From positions 1 through 7,247 of the forward strand of contig CAJMQT010000097.1 in assembly GCA_905215655.1 (NCBI GenBank): DNA of 7,247 nt, in the 5' to 3' direction. This stretch comes from an uncultured bacterium (GTDB lineage Bacteria > Bacteroidota > Bacteroidia > Bacteroidales > Bacteroidaceae). Below the pieces are notes generated by a model. That model was not told the origin of the DNA and made no database searches. It saw only the letters and a program-made list of their open reading frames with translations. This document shows, one piece after another, positions 6,789 through 7,247 of this stretch (within the stretch, counting starts at the first letter, position 1; the number at the start of each line of letters is the position of its first letter). Position numbers and translations under genes: made by a program.

Positions 6789-6913
6789 GTTTGACGGTCT
6801 TTTACCTTATAATTTGCCGCCTTTTGTAGTGTGAAAGACGGTCTTTCGCAATGTAAAAGACCGCCTTTTACATTGCAAAAGGCGGTCTTTTATAATGTTA
6901 AGGCTGTACTTTT
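6789..6913. repeat. Right 15-mer array, five to six units at 22-bp period
   Basis: Units begin at 6789, 6811, 6833, 6855 and 6877, all 22 bp apart. The unit at 6877-6891 is exact AAAAGGCGGTCTTTT, and 6855-6869 is its exact inverse. The unit at 6833-6847 is GAAAGACGGTCTTTC, a perfect odd-length palindrome. Those at 6789 and 6811 match 10 and 11 of 15 bases. A decayed unit may follow at 6899-6913 (9 of 15). The 7-base spacers are related to each other: GCAATGT, its inverse ACATTGC, then ATAATGT. Confidence 0.85.
6854..6892. repeat. 16-bp perfect inverted repeat inside the right array
   Basis: The arms TAAAAGACCGCCTTTT (6854-6869) and AAAAGGCGGTCTTTTA (6877-6892) pair fully around the 7-base loop ACATTGC, and two more pairs (one G/T) can form outside. 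It is too far from any gene end in the window to be a terminator for one, so it is listed as part of the array. Confidence 0.85.
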
Positions 6914-7152
6914 GTTGAGTAGTTTTTGGTAATGCGCAGATTAACAGAGAGTTATGAAAAAGTGTGTATTTGTATGTTTTTTTTGCTCCTGATGACCGTT
7001 TGCTCATGAAAATCGCACCACAGAGAGCTTAACCGAACAAATTTGCCTCTTGCGTTTAACAATAATTATATATTAAATCGTTAAATAATGATTATAATTT
7101 GATTAAAAAACTTCTTATTTACGTCAATATGTTAATTTTTAATCGGGTTTAT

Positions 7153-7183
7153 TTTGTTCATATCGTGAATTGCACTATCTTTG
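7153..7183 (+). promoter_or_regulatory. Consensus Bacteroidota promoter facing right
   Basis: TTTG (7153-7156) and TATCTTTG (7176-7183) are 19 bases apart, the same spacing as the operon promoter and an exact match to the TTTG / TAnnTTTG consensus. Transcription should start near 7190 and run out of the window, so its gene lies beyond 7247. It points away from the operon; the two promoters are divergent. Confidence 0.87.
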
Positions 7184-7190
7184 CATTATA

Positions 7191-7247
7191 CATGAAGCGA
7201 AGATAGGCGGCGCCTCGGAATAATAAACAAACGAGTTTGTTTAATTC
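7191..7247 (+). promoter_or_regulatory. Structured 5' leader at the right edge
   Basis: Just after the predicted start, the leader contains a GC-rich patch GGCGGCGCC (7207-7215) in otherwise AT-rich DNA. Then TAAACAAAC (7224-7232) pairs with GTTTGTTTA (7235-7243) across a 2-base GA gap. It could be an operator or a leader hairpin. The coding gene is outside the window. Confidence 0.45.

Larger units (their letters stand above)
6565..7152. other. Right intergenic region
   Basis: There is no credible gene. A minus-strand frame at 6807-7007 runs through the repeat array, and its Lys/Arg-rich product is a repeat translation. Bases 6600-6780 are AT-rich, and I see nothing definite in them. A 15-mer array occupies 6789-6891. 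Bases 6914-7150 are again AT-rich. A 12-codon frame at 6954 (MKKCVFVCFFCS) is too short to support. Confidence 0.6.

Noticed and set aside
6789..6891. CRISPR array
   Set aside because: Units are 15 bp with 7-bp spacers, switch orientation, and spacers resemble one another; no cas genes are present.
6807..7007. 66-codon minus-strand frame
   Set aside because: Much of it is a translation of the right array and it is Lys/Arg-rich without any recognisable fold.
7192..7206. Four-codon leader peptide (MKRR) after the right promoter
   Set aside because: Its ATG lies at or within a few bases of the predicted transcription start, leaving no room for ribosome binding.

Overview
The window looks like chromosomal DNA of a Bacteroidota bacterium, most likely Prevotella or a close relative. 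Three things point there. Two promoters match the Bacteroidota consensus exactly (TTTG, 19 bases, TAnnTTTG). Start codons sit behind A-rich leaders rather than Shine-Dalgarno sites. The gene content is typical of the phylum: a TonB-dependent receptor, SPII lipoproteins with acidic residues after the lipid-bearing Cys, and DUF4252, DUF5689 and choice-of-anchor J families. Family names come from my own reading of the proteins, not from a database search.

Layout. Bases 1-695 are mainly non-coding and hold a short array of near-palindromic 15-mers (279-337), an 18-bp perfect palindrome (470-487) and the leader of a rightward gene. Bases 696-1163 (+) encode a small secreted DUF4252-type protein. 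A strong hairpin at 1239-1268 separates it from a convergent leftward operon. Read in transcription order, the operon has a consensus promoter (6534-6564), an 853-residue TonB-dependent receptor-type outer-membrane barrel (6501-3940), a DUF5689 lipoprotein (3927-3067), and a lipoprotein with two tandem choice-of-anchor J-like domains plus a C-terminal beta-sandwich-like domain (3026-1353). Bases 6565-7247 are non-coding. They carry a second, longer array of the same 15-mers (6789-6891, fading to about 6913) and, at the right edge, a second consensus promoter firing rightward into a gene outside the window.

How it may work. The three operon products should meet at the outer membrane: the barrel in the membrane and the two lipoproteins anchored beside it, probably facing outward. 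The arrangement resembles a SusC/SusD-type uptake or surface-binding complex, but no SusD is present and no enzyme is encoded, so the ligand cannot be read from the window. The most unusual non-coding feature is the pair of 15-mer arrays with a strict 22-bp period, one on each side of the gene block.
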